From contig NZ_JAERPO010000002.1 in NCBI RefSeq assembly GCF_016734905.1, forward strand, positions 1 through 64,000: 64,000 nt of DNA, written 5' to 3'. The stretch is from Sphingopyxis jiangsuensis (GTDB lineage: Bacteria > Pseudomonadota > Alphaproteobacteria > Sphingomonadales > Sphingomonadaceae). Within the stretch, counting starts at the first letter, position 1. Each line of letters begins with the position of its first letter. The position numbers and the translations under genes are program-made. The notes beneath the pieces are model-generated. The model saw only the letters and a list, made by a program, of their open reading frames with translations. It was not told the DNA's origin and did not search any database. Of the stretch, positions 43,901 to 52,324 are shown piece after piece.

Positions 43901-46282
43901 TCAGTCCTCCAGCAATTGACGGCGAGCGAGCGCCGCAAAGGCGCCATCCCGCGCCATAAGGTCGGCGAACGTTCCGCTTTCGACAAAGCGCCCGCGTTCG
44001 AGCACGCAGATGCGATCGGCGTTGCGCACCGTCGACAGCCGGTGCGCGATGGTGATGCGGCTCGCGTCGATGCCGTCGAGCGTTCGCGCCACGATCGCCT
44101 GGGTCGCATTGTCGAGCGCGCTCGTCGCCTCGTCGAAAAAGAGGATGCGCGGGCGTCCGGCGAGCGCGCGGGCGATCAGAATCCGCTGCCGCTGCCCGCC
44201 CGACAGCGTCCCCGCACCCTCGGTCACCATCGTGTGCATCCCCATCGGCATCAGCGCGAGGTCGCTGCGAAGCCCCGCCGCCTCAGCGGCCAGCTGGCAT
44301 TGTTCGATGCCCGCATCGCTCGCGCCGCGGATATTCTCCATGATCGTTCCCGCGAAAAGCTGGCTCGATTGCAGGACGACGCCGATCTGGCTGCGCAGCC
44401 GCGCGGGATCGAGGCTCGCAAGTTCCTGCCCGTCATAAGCGATCGATCCCGTCGTCGGCGCCTCGAACCCTAAAAGCAGCCGCAAGAGCGTCGATTTGCC
44501 CGAGCCCGATCCGCCCACGATTGCCATATGCTCGCCCGGCGCGACAGCCAGCGACAGATTATGAAGCAGCGGCGCCATCATATTGTCGTAGCCAAAGCTC
44601 AGCCCGCTCACCTGAATATCGCCAGTCAGCGTGCCGGGGTCGGCGCGCGCTTCGGTCGCCTCGACCTCGGCCGTCAGGATCGGCCGTGCGCGCTCGGCCA
44701 ATGGCCGCGCCATGTAGAGGGCAAGCAGCGATTCGCAGAGGCCGGTGAAACTCCCCTGAAAGACCGCGAACGCCGCCAGGAAGCCGATGAACTGCCCCGG
44801 CGGAACGTCGCGCGTAGCGAGCAAGGCCGCCGTGGCGAACAGCGCGAGCAAACTTATTACCCCCCACGCATCGGCGAAGGCCCCGAAATGGATGCCGATC
44901 CGGCGGCCGCGTGCATCGGCCTCGCGCTCCAATCGATAGGCGTCCTGCCAACGGTGTAGCACGCGCTCCTCGGCCGCAGCCGAGCGCAATTTGGGCAGCC
45001 CCTCCAATATCTCGAAGGTCAGCCCGGCCAGCTTTCCGTCGCGTTCCGCCGCTTCGCGCAGCGGCGCGGCCTGCGCCACGCGGCTGACGACCACCGCGAC
45101 GACATAGACGAACGTCACGGCCAGCGCGGCGAGCGCCATGCGTGGTTCGTAAACGAAGAGCAGGCCCAGATAGAATAGCGCGAAAAAGGCAGTCAATCCG
45201 GCGTTGAGCAGCACCGAGGTGACAAGCGCACGAATCGATTCGAGCGCCTCGATCCGCTGGTTGAAGTCCCCCGGCGACAAGGTGCGAAAGAAGCGCGCGG
45301 GCAATCGCAGCACGCGGTCGGACACGCCCGCCGCCATCGCCACCTGACCGCGCGCTGCTACACGGGCGGTCGCCAATATGCGCGTGACCGAAAAGGCGGC
45401 TCCGACAAGTGCCGCGATGGCCAACGCCATGCCGACGCCGATGAGCAAGCCGCCGGCACCGCTGGGCACGATCTCGTCGAATATCCACGCGCTTGCGACC
45501 GGCACGAGCAGTCCCAACAACGCCGCACCAAGTCCTGCACCGGCAATCAGGGGAAATTCGCGCCAGATCCCGCCGGCAACGTTGCGGGCCATGTTGCCGA
45601 ACGTCGAGATATCGCGCGTGATCGGCGCATAGATGCGCCAACAAAGCGAGTGGATGTCGGCCGGTTCGACAGCATTGTCCTCTTCGTCCCGATAGGCGCC
45701 GCGTATCCATATCGCCGCGCCGACACTGTCGTCGCCGCGCCGGAGCAGCATCGGGCCGGCATCGTCGCGCCACCAGCCGGGGGCCAGAATTGTCCGTGCC
45801 GCGCGTAGACCCGCCAGCCGCGCGAGTACGGGCGTCTGCATGAAATCGGTTGCTGCGCCGCGTAGGCGCTGCGTGTCGACCGAAATACCGAGCGCCGCGC
45901 CGAGCGCCTGCCAAACCGCCCAGGCATCCCCCGCCGCCACGCCGCTCGCTCGCGCGCGCGTAATCCGTTCGACAAGCGAGGCATCGCGCTCCGCGGCTTC
46001 GACGGCAAAAGCCGCATCGAGCGCCGCGCCATGATCGCTATCGTCGAACGTCCCGGCGGGGAGCGCGGCCAGATCGCATTCTTCAAGCGCGACGACGAGG
46101 AAATGACGCGCGCCTTCGGGCAATGGCGCGATACTGCCATCGACATCGAGCAGCTCGACAAAGCGCCGCCGGTCGTCGCTAACAAGATAAAGTTCGAGCC
46201 GTCCCGTGGCGACGCGCCATCCGGTCCCACCGTGCGGCAGGCGCTGCGCCTCGCCCGCGGACAAGGCGATCGAACCGGTCAC
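43901..46282 (-). CDS. NHLM-type peptide export ABC transporter without peptidase domain
   Basis: This 793-residue protein has a long N-terminal soluble region (about 1-270), a six-helix permease part (about 270-530) and an ATPase with Walker A GGSGSGKS, signature LSGGQRQR and Walker B ILFFDEATSAL. It lacks the C39 peptidase and matches the second exporter subunit (NHLM/NHLP ABC2 type) of leader-peptide secretion systems. It probably pairs with the C39-bearing exporter encoded just upstream. The GTG start at 46282 overlaps the preceding stop (GTGA). Confidence 0.85.
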   Translation of the reverse strand: MTGSIALSAGEAQRLPHGGTGWRVATGRLELYLVSDDRRRFVELLDVDGSIAPLPEGARHFLVVALEECDLAALPAGTFDDSDHGAALDAAFAVEAAERDASLVERITRARASGVAAGDAWAVWQALGAALGISVDTQRLRGAATDFMQTPVLARLAGLRAARTILAPGWWRDDAGPMLLRRGDDSVGAAIWIRGAYRDEEDNAVEPADIHSLCWRIYAPITRDISTFGNMARNVAGGIWREFPLIAGAGLGAALLGLLVPVASAWIFDEIVPSGAGGLLIGVGMALAIAALVGAAFSVTRILATARVAARGQVAMAAGVSDRVLRLPARFFRTLSPGDFNQRIEALESIRALVTSVLLNAGLTAFFALFYLGLLFVYEPRMALAALAVTFVYVVAVVVSRVAQAAPLREAAERDGKLAGLTFEILEGLPKLRSAAAEERVLHRWQDAYRLEREADARGRRIGIHFGAFADAWGVISLLALFATAALLATRDVPPGQFIGFLAAFAVFQGSFTGLCESLLALYMARPLAERARPILTAEVEATEARADPGTLTGDIQVSGLSFGYDNMMAPLLHNLSLAVAPGEHMAIVGGSGSGKSTLLRLLLGFEAPTTGSIAYDGQELASLDPARLRSQIGVVLQSSQLFAGTIMENIRGASDAGIEQCQLAAEAAGLRSDLALMPMGMHTMVTEGAGTLSGGQRQRILIARALAGRPRILFFDEATSALDNATQAIVARTLDGIDASRITIAHRLSTVRNADRICVLERGRFVESGTFADLMARDGAFAALARRQLLED

Positions 46283-48417
46283 GCCTCGACCAACTGTGCA
46301 TAGGGGCCGCGCCCGGCCATCAAGCTCGCGTGGTCACCTGCCTCTACGACACGTCCCGCTTCGAGCACAAAGATGCGGTCGCAATCGCGGATAGCCGACA
46401 GCCGGTGTGCGATGATGATGCAGCCGATGCCGCGCCGCCGGATCGCCTCCATCACCGCGTGCTCGGTAACCGGATCGAGCGCGCTCGTCGCTTCGTCGAG
46501 GACGATCAGGCTGGGGTCGCTCGCCAGCGCGCGCGCAATCTCGATACGTTGGCGTTCGCCGCCCGAGAAATTGCCGCCGCCCTGCGCAACGCGCGCGTCA
46601 TAGCCGCCTGGCCGCGATGCGATCACGTCATGGATCATCGCGTCGCGCGCCGCGCGCAGCATATCGGGTTCGGGGAGCGCATCGTTCCACAATGTCAGAT
46701 TGTCGCGCACCGTCCCTTCGAACAGCACGACATCCTGCCGCACATAGGCGAGCCGGTTGGCAAGCACCGCGCGCGGCCAGTCGAGCAGCGTCCGCCCGTC
46801 GAGCAGCAAGGCGCCGCTGCGCGGCTGTTCGAGTCCCGCGACCAGCTTCCCGACCGTCGATTTTCCCGACCCCGACGGGCCGACAAGCGCGATGCGTTCG
46901 CCGGGCCTGATCTCAAAGTTCAGCCCGTCGATCAGCGGCGGATCGAGCGGGGCGTAACCGAAGCTGAGGTCGCGGACCTGCAAGCCGCCTTGCGGCAATC
47001 GATCGCCCAGCGCCGGCTCGTCGCGGTCGAAGCGCGGATCGCCCCGCTGCGCGAGCACATCGTCGAGCCGTCCGGTGTAGGACCGGATCTGGTGCAGCTC
47101 CGCACCAAAGCCCGCGAGTGCGGCGACCGGCGCGATAAAGCTCGCCGCGAGCGTTTGATAGCCGACTAGTTCACCGAGCGTCATCGCGCCGCCCATGACC
47201 GCAAAGCCGCCCCATACGAGGATAGTCGCCGCGATCAGCGCGCTGATCAGCGTCGGCATCGGCCGCACCAATGCGGCGATCCGGGCGACCTGCTGTTCGC
47301 CATTCTGCACCGCAACTGCCAGCCCGGTCCAACGCGCAAAGACGATATCCTCGCCGCCCGACGCCTTGAACGTCTCCATATCCTTGATCCCCGCGACCCG
47401 CGCACCTGCCAGCTTGCCGCGATCGATCGAAATCTTGCGATACCGGTCGGAAAGCAGGCGGTTCGACAGCAGCAGCACCGCCGCATTGAGCAGCGCGAGA
47501 GCCGCCACCGCGAGCGTCAGCGCCCAATGATAGAAAAGCAGGACGATCAGGAAAAAGAGCGCGCTGACGAGGTTGACCGCGGCCTGCGCGAGTTGCCCGG
47601 TGAGCAGCGTCGCAAGGCTTTCGTTCAACCGCACCCGGTCGGCAATCTCGCCCGCGAAACGCTGGTCGAAAAAGGCAACCGGCAGCGTCAGGAGCTTGCG
47701 CATCAGCACGTTGCCGGTGCCGAGGCTCATCGCGGTGCGGGCGCGCAGCAACGCGCGTTCCTGCAATTCGAGGAGCACGAAGCGGACAGCAGCGGTCAGG
47801 GCCATGCCCACGAGCAGCGGCACCAGCCAGTCGTCGAGCCCACGCACGAGCACATAGTCGACGAATATCCGGCTGAAGACCGGGAGGATGATTCCTGGAA
47901 TGACCAGGGCCAGCGCGGTCAATACCACGAACCACAGCGCTGTTTTCACTCCGTCGAAGCGGTGCCGGAGCGATTGGGCGAGGCTTGGCCGACTGTCGCC
48001 CGGCCGAAAATCGGCGCCCGGCGTGAAGGTGAGCACGACGCCCGTGAACCCTTCGGAGAATGTCTCGATCGGCTCGCGCCGCCGACCCGATGCGGGATCG
48101 TTCAGCCACACATGATGCGCGTCGATGCGTTCGACGACGAGAAAATGATTGAAGTTGACGAAAGCGATCAGCGGGAGCGGCAAGTCGGCGATATGTTCGG
48201 GCTCGGCCTTCAGCCCTTTGGCTTCGAGCCCCAGCGCGCGCGCCGCGCGCAACAGGCTCGACGCCTTGGTCCCGTCGCGCGACACACCGCATAAGGCGCG
48301 CAGCTCGTCGAGCCCCATGTGACGCCCATAGGTCGCCAATATCATTGCGAGCGACGCGGCGCCGCATTCGGCGGCTTCGAGTTGGAGAACGGTCGGGGTC
48401 GGTCGGCGCCGCGCCAC
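46279..48417 (-). CDS. C39-peptidase ABC exporter of an NHLM-type peptide system
   Basis: This 712-residue exporter has an N-terminal C39 cysteine peptidase with Cys18 (EAAECGAASLAMI), His91 (NFNHFLVV) and Asp107 (LNDPASG). A six-helix membrane domain follows, and then an ATPase with GPSGSGKS, FSGGERQR and LIVLDEATSAL. It removes a double-glycine leader and exports the mature peptide. The GTG start at 48417 lies four bases after the HlyD stop. The matching substrate is the 68-residue double-glycine peptide encoded divergently at 49882. Confidence 0.9.
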   Translation of the reverse strand: MARRRPTPTVLQLEAAECGAASLAMILATYGRHMGLDELRALCGVSRDGTKASSLLRAARALGLEAKGLKAEPEHIADLPLPLIAFVNFNHFLVVERIDAHHVWLNDPASGRRREPIETFSEGFTGVVLTFTPGADFRPGDSRPSLAQSLRHRFDGVKTALWFVVLTALALVIPGIILPVFSRIFVDYVLVRGLDDWLVPLLVGMALTAAVRFVLLELQERALLRARTAMSLGTGNVLMRKLLTLPVAFFDQRFAGEIADRVRLNESLATLLTGQLAQAAVNLVSALFFLIVLLFYHWALTLAVAALALLNAAVLLLSNRLLSDRYRKISIDRGKLAGARVAGIKDMETFKASGGEDIVFARWTGLAVAVQNGEQQVARIAALVRPMPTLISALIAATILVWGGFAVMGGAMTLGELVGYQTLAASFIAPVAALAGFGAELHQIRSYTGRLDDVLAQRGDPRFDRDEPALGDRLPQGGLQVRDLSFGYAPLDPPLIDGLNFEIRPGERIALVGPSGSGKSTVGKLVAGLEQPRSGALLLDGRTLLDWPRAVLANRLAYVRQDVVLFEGTVRDNLTLWNDALPEPDMLRAARDAMIHDVIASRPGGYDARVAQGGGNFSGGERQRIEIARALASDPSLIVLDEATSALDPVTEHAVMEAIRRRGIGCIIIAHRLSAIRDCDRIFVLEAGRVVEAGDHASLMAGRGPYAQLVEA

Positions 48418-48421
48418 GGGA

Positions 48422-49660
48422 TTATTCGCCTGCGCCCGGCACCAGCAAGCCGATTATGCGGCGATCGGCGACAATGACGCGGCCGCCGACGATCGACCCC
48501 GCTCCGATCTGGCCCGGCGGCCCCTTCGAGGCCGACCAGGCAAAGCCGCTCGGGTTGGCGGCGTTGCCTTCGAGCGCGACGCGCACCTCTATGGGCGCGC
48601 CCGCCGCCGTGAGCTGTGCGACCAGTTGATCGTTGCGCAGCACCCGCCGCATACCTTCGGGCGTCGCCGGAAGCGGCGCGACCGACGTGACGCGGCCGGG
48701 GATGTGGCCATAAATCGCGCGCTCGACGGCGGTCGGCGTAATCTCTGCTGCCATCCCTACTGTAATCCGCTTGCCCTCCCCCGCCGGAACGTAAAGCAGC
48801 GCGACGAGCCCGCCCTGATCGGGTGCGACCGTCGCCAGCGCGGTGCCAGGCGCGATGACATCGCCTGTCCCGACCTTTACCTCGGTCACGCGCCCCGCGA
48901 CCGTCGCGCGCACGACCTCTTCGTCGCCGAGGCGCGCCTCGAGCCGGCGGATCAGGCGAAGCTGGGAGTCGACCTCACGCTGTTCGTCGAGCAGGGCAAG
49001 GCCGCTCGTCCCCGACCGGGCATTGGCGTCGATGCGCACGCGCAGCGCAGCCTCGCCGAGGTTCGACAGTTGCTCGCGCACCGCCGCCAATTCGATCTGG
49101 ACGTCGACGAGCTGGTCCTGCGTGATGAAGCCGCGCTCGATCAGGGCCTCCATGCGACCCGCGCGCTTTTCAAGATAGGCAGCACGGCTTTCGAGCGCGC
49201 GCCGCGTTTGGGCGATCGTGCGCAGTCGCGCGCCGTCGGCACCGCTCTCACGCGCGCCCTGCTCGCTAAAAAACAGGCGCAGCCGTTGCAGCCGCGCCTC
49301 GGCATCGCGCAAATTGCTGCGCGCGTCGGCGAGTTCGCGGGCGAGTTCGGTGCGGGCAATCGTCGCCACCGGCTGTCCGACACGCACGGTATCGCCGGGA
49401 ATCACCAGCAGCGACTGTATCCGGCCGTCCTGCGCGGCTGCAATTTCGGCGAGACCGGCCCGGTTGATCAAAATGCCGCTCGCGCCGACCGTCACCGGCG
49501 CGCGCGTGACGCTGGCCCAGACCAGCGCCGCCACGAGCGCTACCGCAAAAGCGCCGAGCAATATCCACGACGGGCGCGAAACGAGCGTCAACGGGGCGTC
49601 GAGGCGCTCCGGGCTGGCCATGCGATCCAGCGCAGACTGACGATAGATGGTTTCGCTCAT
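48422..49660 (-). CDS. HlyD-like adaptor of the NHLM-type secretion system
   Basis: This 412-residue membrane-fusion protein has one N-terminal helix (SWILLGAFAVALVAALVWA, about 30-50), a biotinyl-lipoyl-like segment (GRIQSLLVIPGDTVRVGQPVATI), a coiled-coil hairpin (about 105-225) and a C-terminal beta-barrel. It would bridge the two exporters to an outer-membrane channel, which is not encoded here. It is the first gene of the export operon. The ATG at 49660 is used rather than the longer frame to 49711. Confidence 0.85.
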   Translation of the reverse strand: MSETIYRQSALDRMASPERLDAPLTLVSRPSWILLGAFAVALVAALVWASVTRAPVTVGASGILINRAGLAEIAAAQDGRIQSLLVIPGDTVRVGQPVATIARTELARELADARSNLRDAEARLQRLRLFFSEQGARESGADGARLRTIAQTRRALESRAAYLEKRAGRMEALIERGFITQDQLVDVQIELAAVREQLSNLGEAALRVRIDANARSGTSGLALLDEQREVDSQLRLIRRLEARLGDEEVVRATVAGRVTEVKVGTGDVIAPGTALATVAPDQGGLVALLYVPAGEGKRITVGMAAEITPTAVERAIYGHIPGRVTSVAPLPATPEGMRRVLRNDQLVAQLTAAGAPIEVRVALEGNAANPSGFAWSASKGPPGQIGAGSIVGGRVIVADRRIIGLLVPGAGE

Positions 49661-49881
49661 CCGTGGGCCACCCCCCAGTTGGTATGCGCGCGCCCTTATG
49701 GTTCCGAGCACATCATGACCCGATTTTCACTATCATGGCAAGCGCGCCGCACCCTGTGACGCGGCACACTGCAAAGCGCCCTCGTTCTGCTATGACTGCC
49801 GTAACGAGGAAGCGCGAACTTCCGAGTCGGGCCGCAAATTGTCGATCGGCCGCTATTCGCGGCAAGGAACGGAGAATTGCG
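49661..49881. promoter_or_regulatory. Divergent promoter region of the peptide/export system
   Basis: This 221-base gap separates the export operon (minus strand) from the precursor peptide gene (plus strand). It contains an inverted repeat CCTCGTT (49780-49786) / AACGAGG (49803-49809) with a 16-base loop, which could be an operator or leader hairpin. No strong -35/-10 pair is evident on either strand. Confidence 0.35.
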
Positions 49882-50088
49882 ATGACCAAGAAGAAATCGG
49901 ACGTCACCAAAGCGGGCGCGGTGGAACTCAACGAAGACGCGCTCGATCAGGCTTCGGGCGGCATTCTGATCGGGCTCAACCAGGCCTATAAGATCGGCTC
50001 GACGAGCCTCAAGATCGAGGACAGCGCCATCAAGCTGGGGACGATCGACCCCAATCTTCAGACCGACGCATACAAGCTCAAACCCTGA
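49882..50088 (+). CDS. Double-glycine-leader precursor peptide with heptad-repeat core
   Basis: This is a 68-residue peptide. The first 27 residues form a leader ending ELNEDALDQASGG, the pattern cut by C39 peptidases after Gly-Gly. The predicted 41-residue core begins ILIGLNQ and then consists of seven-residue repeats: AYKIGST, SLKIEDS, AIKLGTI, DPNLQTD, AYKLKP. Lysine takes the same place in four of five (K37, K44, K51, K65; Asn58 in the odd one). It has no Cys and no Trp, so lanthionine or disulfide chemistry is excluded. GGAG lies seven bases before the ATG. The gene is divergent from the C39 exporter operon and 15 bases before a methyltransferase. I know no described family for the core. 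Confidence 0.85.
   Translation: MTKKKSDVTKAGAVELNEDALDQASGGILIGLNQAYKIGSTSLKIEDSAIKLGTIDPNLQTDAYKLKP
49984..50085 (+). repeat. Five 21-base / seven-residue repeats in the peptide core
   Basis: Codons 35-68 of the precursor form five units of 21 bases (the last shortened) with a conserved core of hydrophobic residue, Lys, Ile/Leu. At DNA level the AAG codon recurs with 21-base spacing at codons 37, 44 and 51 and again at codon 65. The repeat suggests growth by duplication and a regular fold such as a beta-solenoid or amphipathic helix. Confidence 0.8.
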
Positions 50089-50103
50089 CCGGCTCGCCGG
50101 CAT

Positions 50104-51477
50104 ATGGCGATGGCCAAGGCCCGGGGCGGCACGACAACGGCTGGCCCGGGCTACCGCGATGCGCTCGACGGCTATGTCGCGGATTCGCTCTATCCCAGCA
50201 GTTTTCACGCAGCCTTTGCTCCGCCCAACATCGATGCGATTCTGACGCATGGCGGCATCGCATCGCCGCGTGGAGCCGCGCCGCGCGGGCCGTTTACGAT
50301 GGTCGACATCGGGTGCGGCGACGGAATCGGCCTGATCCTTAACGCGGCAGCGCATCCCGAGGGCCATTTCATCGGGATCGACGGCAATCCGGCGCATATA
50401 GAATTGGGCGCATCGATTGCCGCAGCCGGCGGCCTGCCGAACATCAGGTTCGAGCATGCCTATTTCGACGCGGCGCGCGGGGCATTGCCCGCTGCGACCG
50501 CCGACTATGTGCAGTGCCAGGGCGTGCTGGCGTGGGTCAGCGAGGCCAACCGCGGCCATGTCCTCGACCTTGCCGGTCACTTGCTGAAGCCGGGCGGCGT
50601 TCTCGCCATCGGCTATAATTGCCTGCCCGGCTGGACGCCGATAATGGCCTTCCAACAGATGGTGCGGGCGTTGGCCGCCGATCGAAGGGGAACGCCGGTC
50701 GAACGGTTCGAGGGCGCGCTCGCGGCGCTTCGCGCGGCGGATGTGTTCGGACGTGAGCATTGGGAGTGGATCGACGGACTCCGCGCGCGTTACCCCGCCG
50801 ATTATTTCGCGCATGAATATCTCAACGAAAATTGGTGTCCGTTGTGGGCGGGCGATGTCGTAACCGCAACGGCGGCGCGCGCGCTTGCCTGCGCCGGTCA
50901 AGCGCGCCCGTACCGGCTGCGCCCCGACCTGGCGCTCAAAGCGGCATGGCGCCGGTCATTGGACGCGATCGAGAGCGCGGCGGCGCGCGAAACGGCGACC
51001 GACCTGTTCACCGGCAACTGGTTCCGCACCGACCTCTATGTGAAGGGCGCGGTGCGGCGATTGACTGCCAAGACCCGCGATGAGGCACGAATGTCGGGAT
51101 GGTGGGCAGCGACGAAGCCTGCAGGCGAGGCCCGCTTCGAGGCGCGCACGGCAGCGGGGACCATGGGCTTCGACAATGCGGCCGCCCATGCAATCCTCGC
51201 CACGCTGGCGGACGGGCCGCAACCGCTTTCGACCGTGCAGGGATTGGGAAGCGCCGACCTGCTCAATGCGATCGACGCGCTGTTCATGGCGGGCGAAGTC
51301 ATAGCGGTCGACCCGCCCGCATCGGTGCCGCACGCCAGCGCCGTGAACGCTGCCATTCAGGCCGCAGGCGTCGGCGCGGCGATCAACGGCGCCGTCACGC
51401 GTCACGGCGCCATCGAGATTGTGCGCGGTTCGCCGAGCCCCCTCACCGACGAGCAATCACGCCGCCTTGGGTTCTGA
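50104..51477 (+). CDS. SAM-dependent methyltransferase with regulatory domain, peptide-modifying candidate
   Basis: This 457-residue class I methyltransferase has motif I VDIGCGDG (67-74), an acidic residue in GIDGNP and the post-motif FEHAYFDA. From about residue 235 comes a segment resembling the methyltransferase regulatory domain found in protein lysine methyltransferases such as those of Rickettsia outer-membrane proteins (HEYLNENWCPLW region). The C-terminal third is alpha-helical. It starts 15 bases after the peptide stop, so the two are an operon. A small stem (CCGGC/GCCGG) lies in the gap. Methylation of the regularly spaced lysines of the core is my inference. Housekeeping roles cannot be excluded. 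Confidence 0.75.
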   Translation: MAMAKARGGTTTAGPGYRDALDGYVADSLYPSSFHAAFAPPNIDAILTHGGIASPRGAAPRGPFTMVDIGCGDGIGLILNAAAHPEGHFIGIDGNPAHIELGASIAAAGGLPNIRFEHAYFDAARGALPAATADYVQCQGVLAWVSEANRGHVLDLAGHLLKPGGVLAIGYNCLPGWTPIMAFQQMVRALAADRRGTPVERFEGALAALRAADVFGREHWEWIDGLRARYPADYFAHEYLNENWCPLWAGDVVTATAARALACAGQARPYRLRPDLALKAAWRRSLDAIESAAARETATDLFTGNWFRTDLYVKGAVRRLTAKTRDEARMSGWWAATKPAGEARFEARTAAGTMGFDNAAAHAILATLADGPQPLSTVQGLGSADLLNAIDALFMAGEVIAVDPPASVPHASAVNAAIQAAGVGAAINGAVTRHGAIEIVRGSPSPLTDEQSRRLGF

Positions 51478-51492
51478 AACGTTCGCGCAGCG

Positions 51493-52221
51493 CTATCCGG
51501 TCAGGGCCGTCCGCAACGCGATGAGTTTTGCTCCGAGCGCATCGATCTCCTCCGCCGTTCGCGACCCCGCAAAGACCGACGCCGACAGACAAAATCCCGG
51601 GCCGATATCGGCGATAGCCACGCCGACCGAACAAATGCCGCGATGCGCGAAGCCGTCGTCAACGGCAAAGCCCTTGCGCGCAGCCAGCTCGACCTGCCGC
51701 GCATAGGCGTCGAAGCTCAGGTCGATCTGCCAATGGACGGCCGAATAACGCCGCGCCAGTTCGGCCCGGTCGATCCTTTGCGCAGCCGCCATTGCCCGCC
51801 CGGCAGCGCCACCGCCGAGCGGTTGTCGCTGGCCATCGGCGATGCCGATCCGCATACCGGCATCGCTTTCGGCGCGCACGACAAGCTGGAGGCGGTCGCG
51901 CGGGATGATCCTCCACAAGGCAACGGCAGCGTCAGCCTCTTGCGCGAGGCGTGCGACACGCGGGCGTGCGGCGGCAATCACCGCCTGCGCGCGCGGCTCG
52001 CCGAGCGCCTCGATAGCCGCCCATGCCGGGGCAATCCGATAGGCCTTGGTTGCGCCGTCGCGCTCGACCGCCCCCTCGCGCTCCAAGGTTTTCAAAAGGT
52101 TGAACGCGCTCGACGGACTGAGGCCCAGCGCCCTGCCGATCGCCGACAACGACAGCGGCGACGAACCTGCCAACAGGCGCATCACCGCGAATGATTGCGT
52201 GACAGAGCGAACGACACTCAT
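51493..52221 (-). CDS. IclR-family transcriptional regulator
   Basis: This 242-residue regulator has an N-terminal winged helix (RSVTQSFAVMRLLAGSSPLSLSAIGRALGLSPSSAFNLLKTLE) and a GAF-like effector domain (about 80-240). It converges on the methyltransferase gene and is divergent from the acyl-CoA dehydrogenase gene at 52325, its likely target. The effector is probably an aromatic or short acyl metabolite, but nothing in the sequence decides this. Confidence 0.85.
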   Translation of the reverse strand: MSVVRSVTQSFAVMRLLAGSSPLSLSAIGRALGLSPSSAFNLLKTLEREGAVERDGATKAYRIAPAWAAIEALGEPRAQAVIAAARPRVARLAQEADAAVALWRIIPRDRLQLVVRAESDAGMRIGIADGQRQPLGGGAAGRAMAAAQRIDRAELARRYSAVHWQIDLSFDAYARQVELAARKGFAVDDGFAHRGICSVGVAIADIGPGFCLSASVFAGSRTAEEIDALGAKLIALRTALTG

Positions 52222-52234
52222 GCGAACATCATAA

Positions 52235-52250
52235 TTTCATATATGTGAAA
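52235..52250. promoter_or_regulatory. Inverted repeat TTTCA-N6-TGAAA in the IclR/acyl-CoA dehydrogenase gap
   Basis: A perfect five-base dyad with a six-base AT-rich spacer lies 14 bases upstream of the IclR start and about 75 bases before the acyl-CoA dehydrogenase start. Its location suits autorepression and control of the divergent gene. Confidence 0.45.
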
Positions 52251-52324
52251 AACAATTCCTAATGTTGAAATAGTGCAGGCGTGGCGCTATCGCGCTATTC
52301 AACGACAAGGTTGGGAGAGGTGAC

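Noticed and set aside
49663-49881. Longer version of the precursor peptide starting at 49663
   Set aside because: The upstream codons are Arg-rich and lack a ribosome-binding site; GGAG at the proper distance before 49882 and the classic leader length fix the shorter start.
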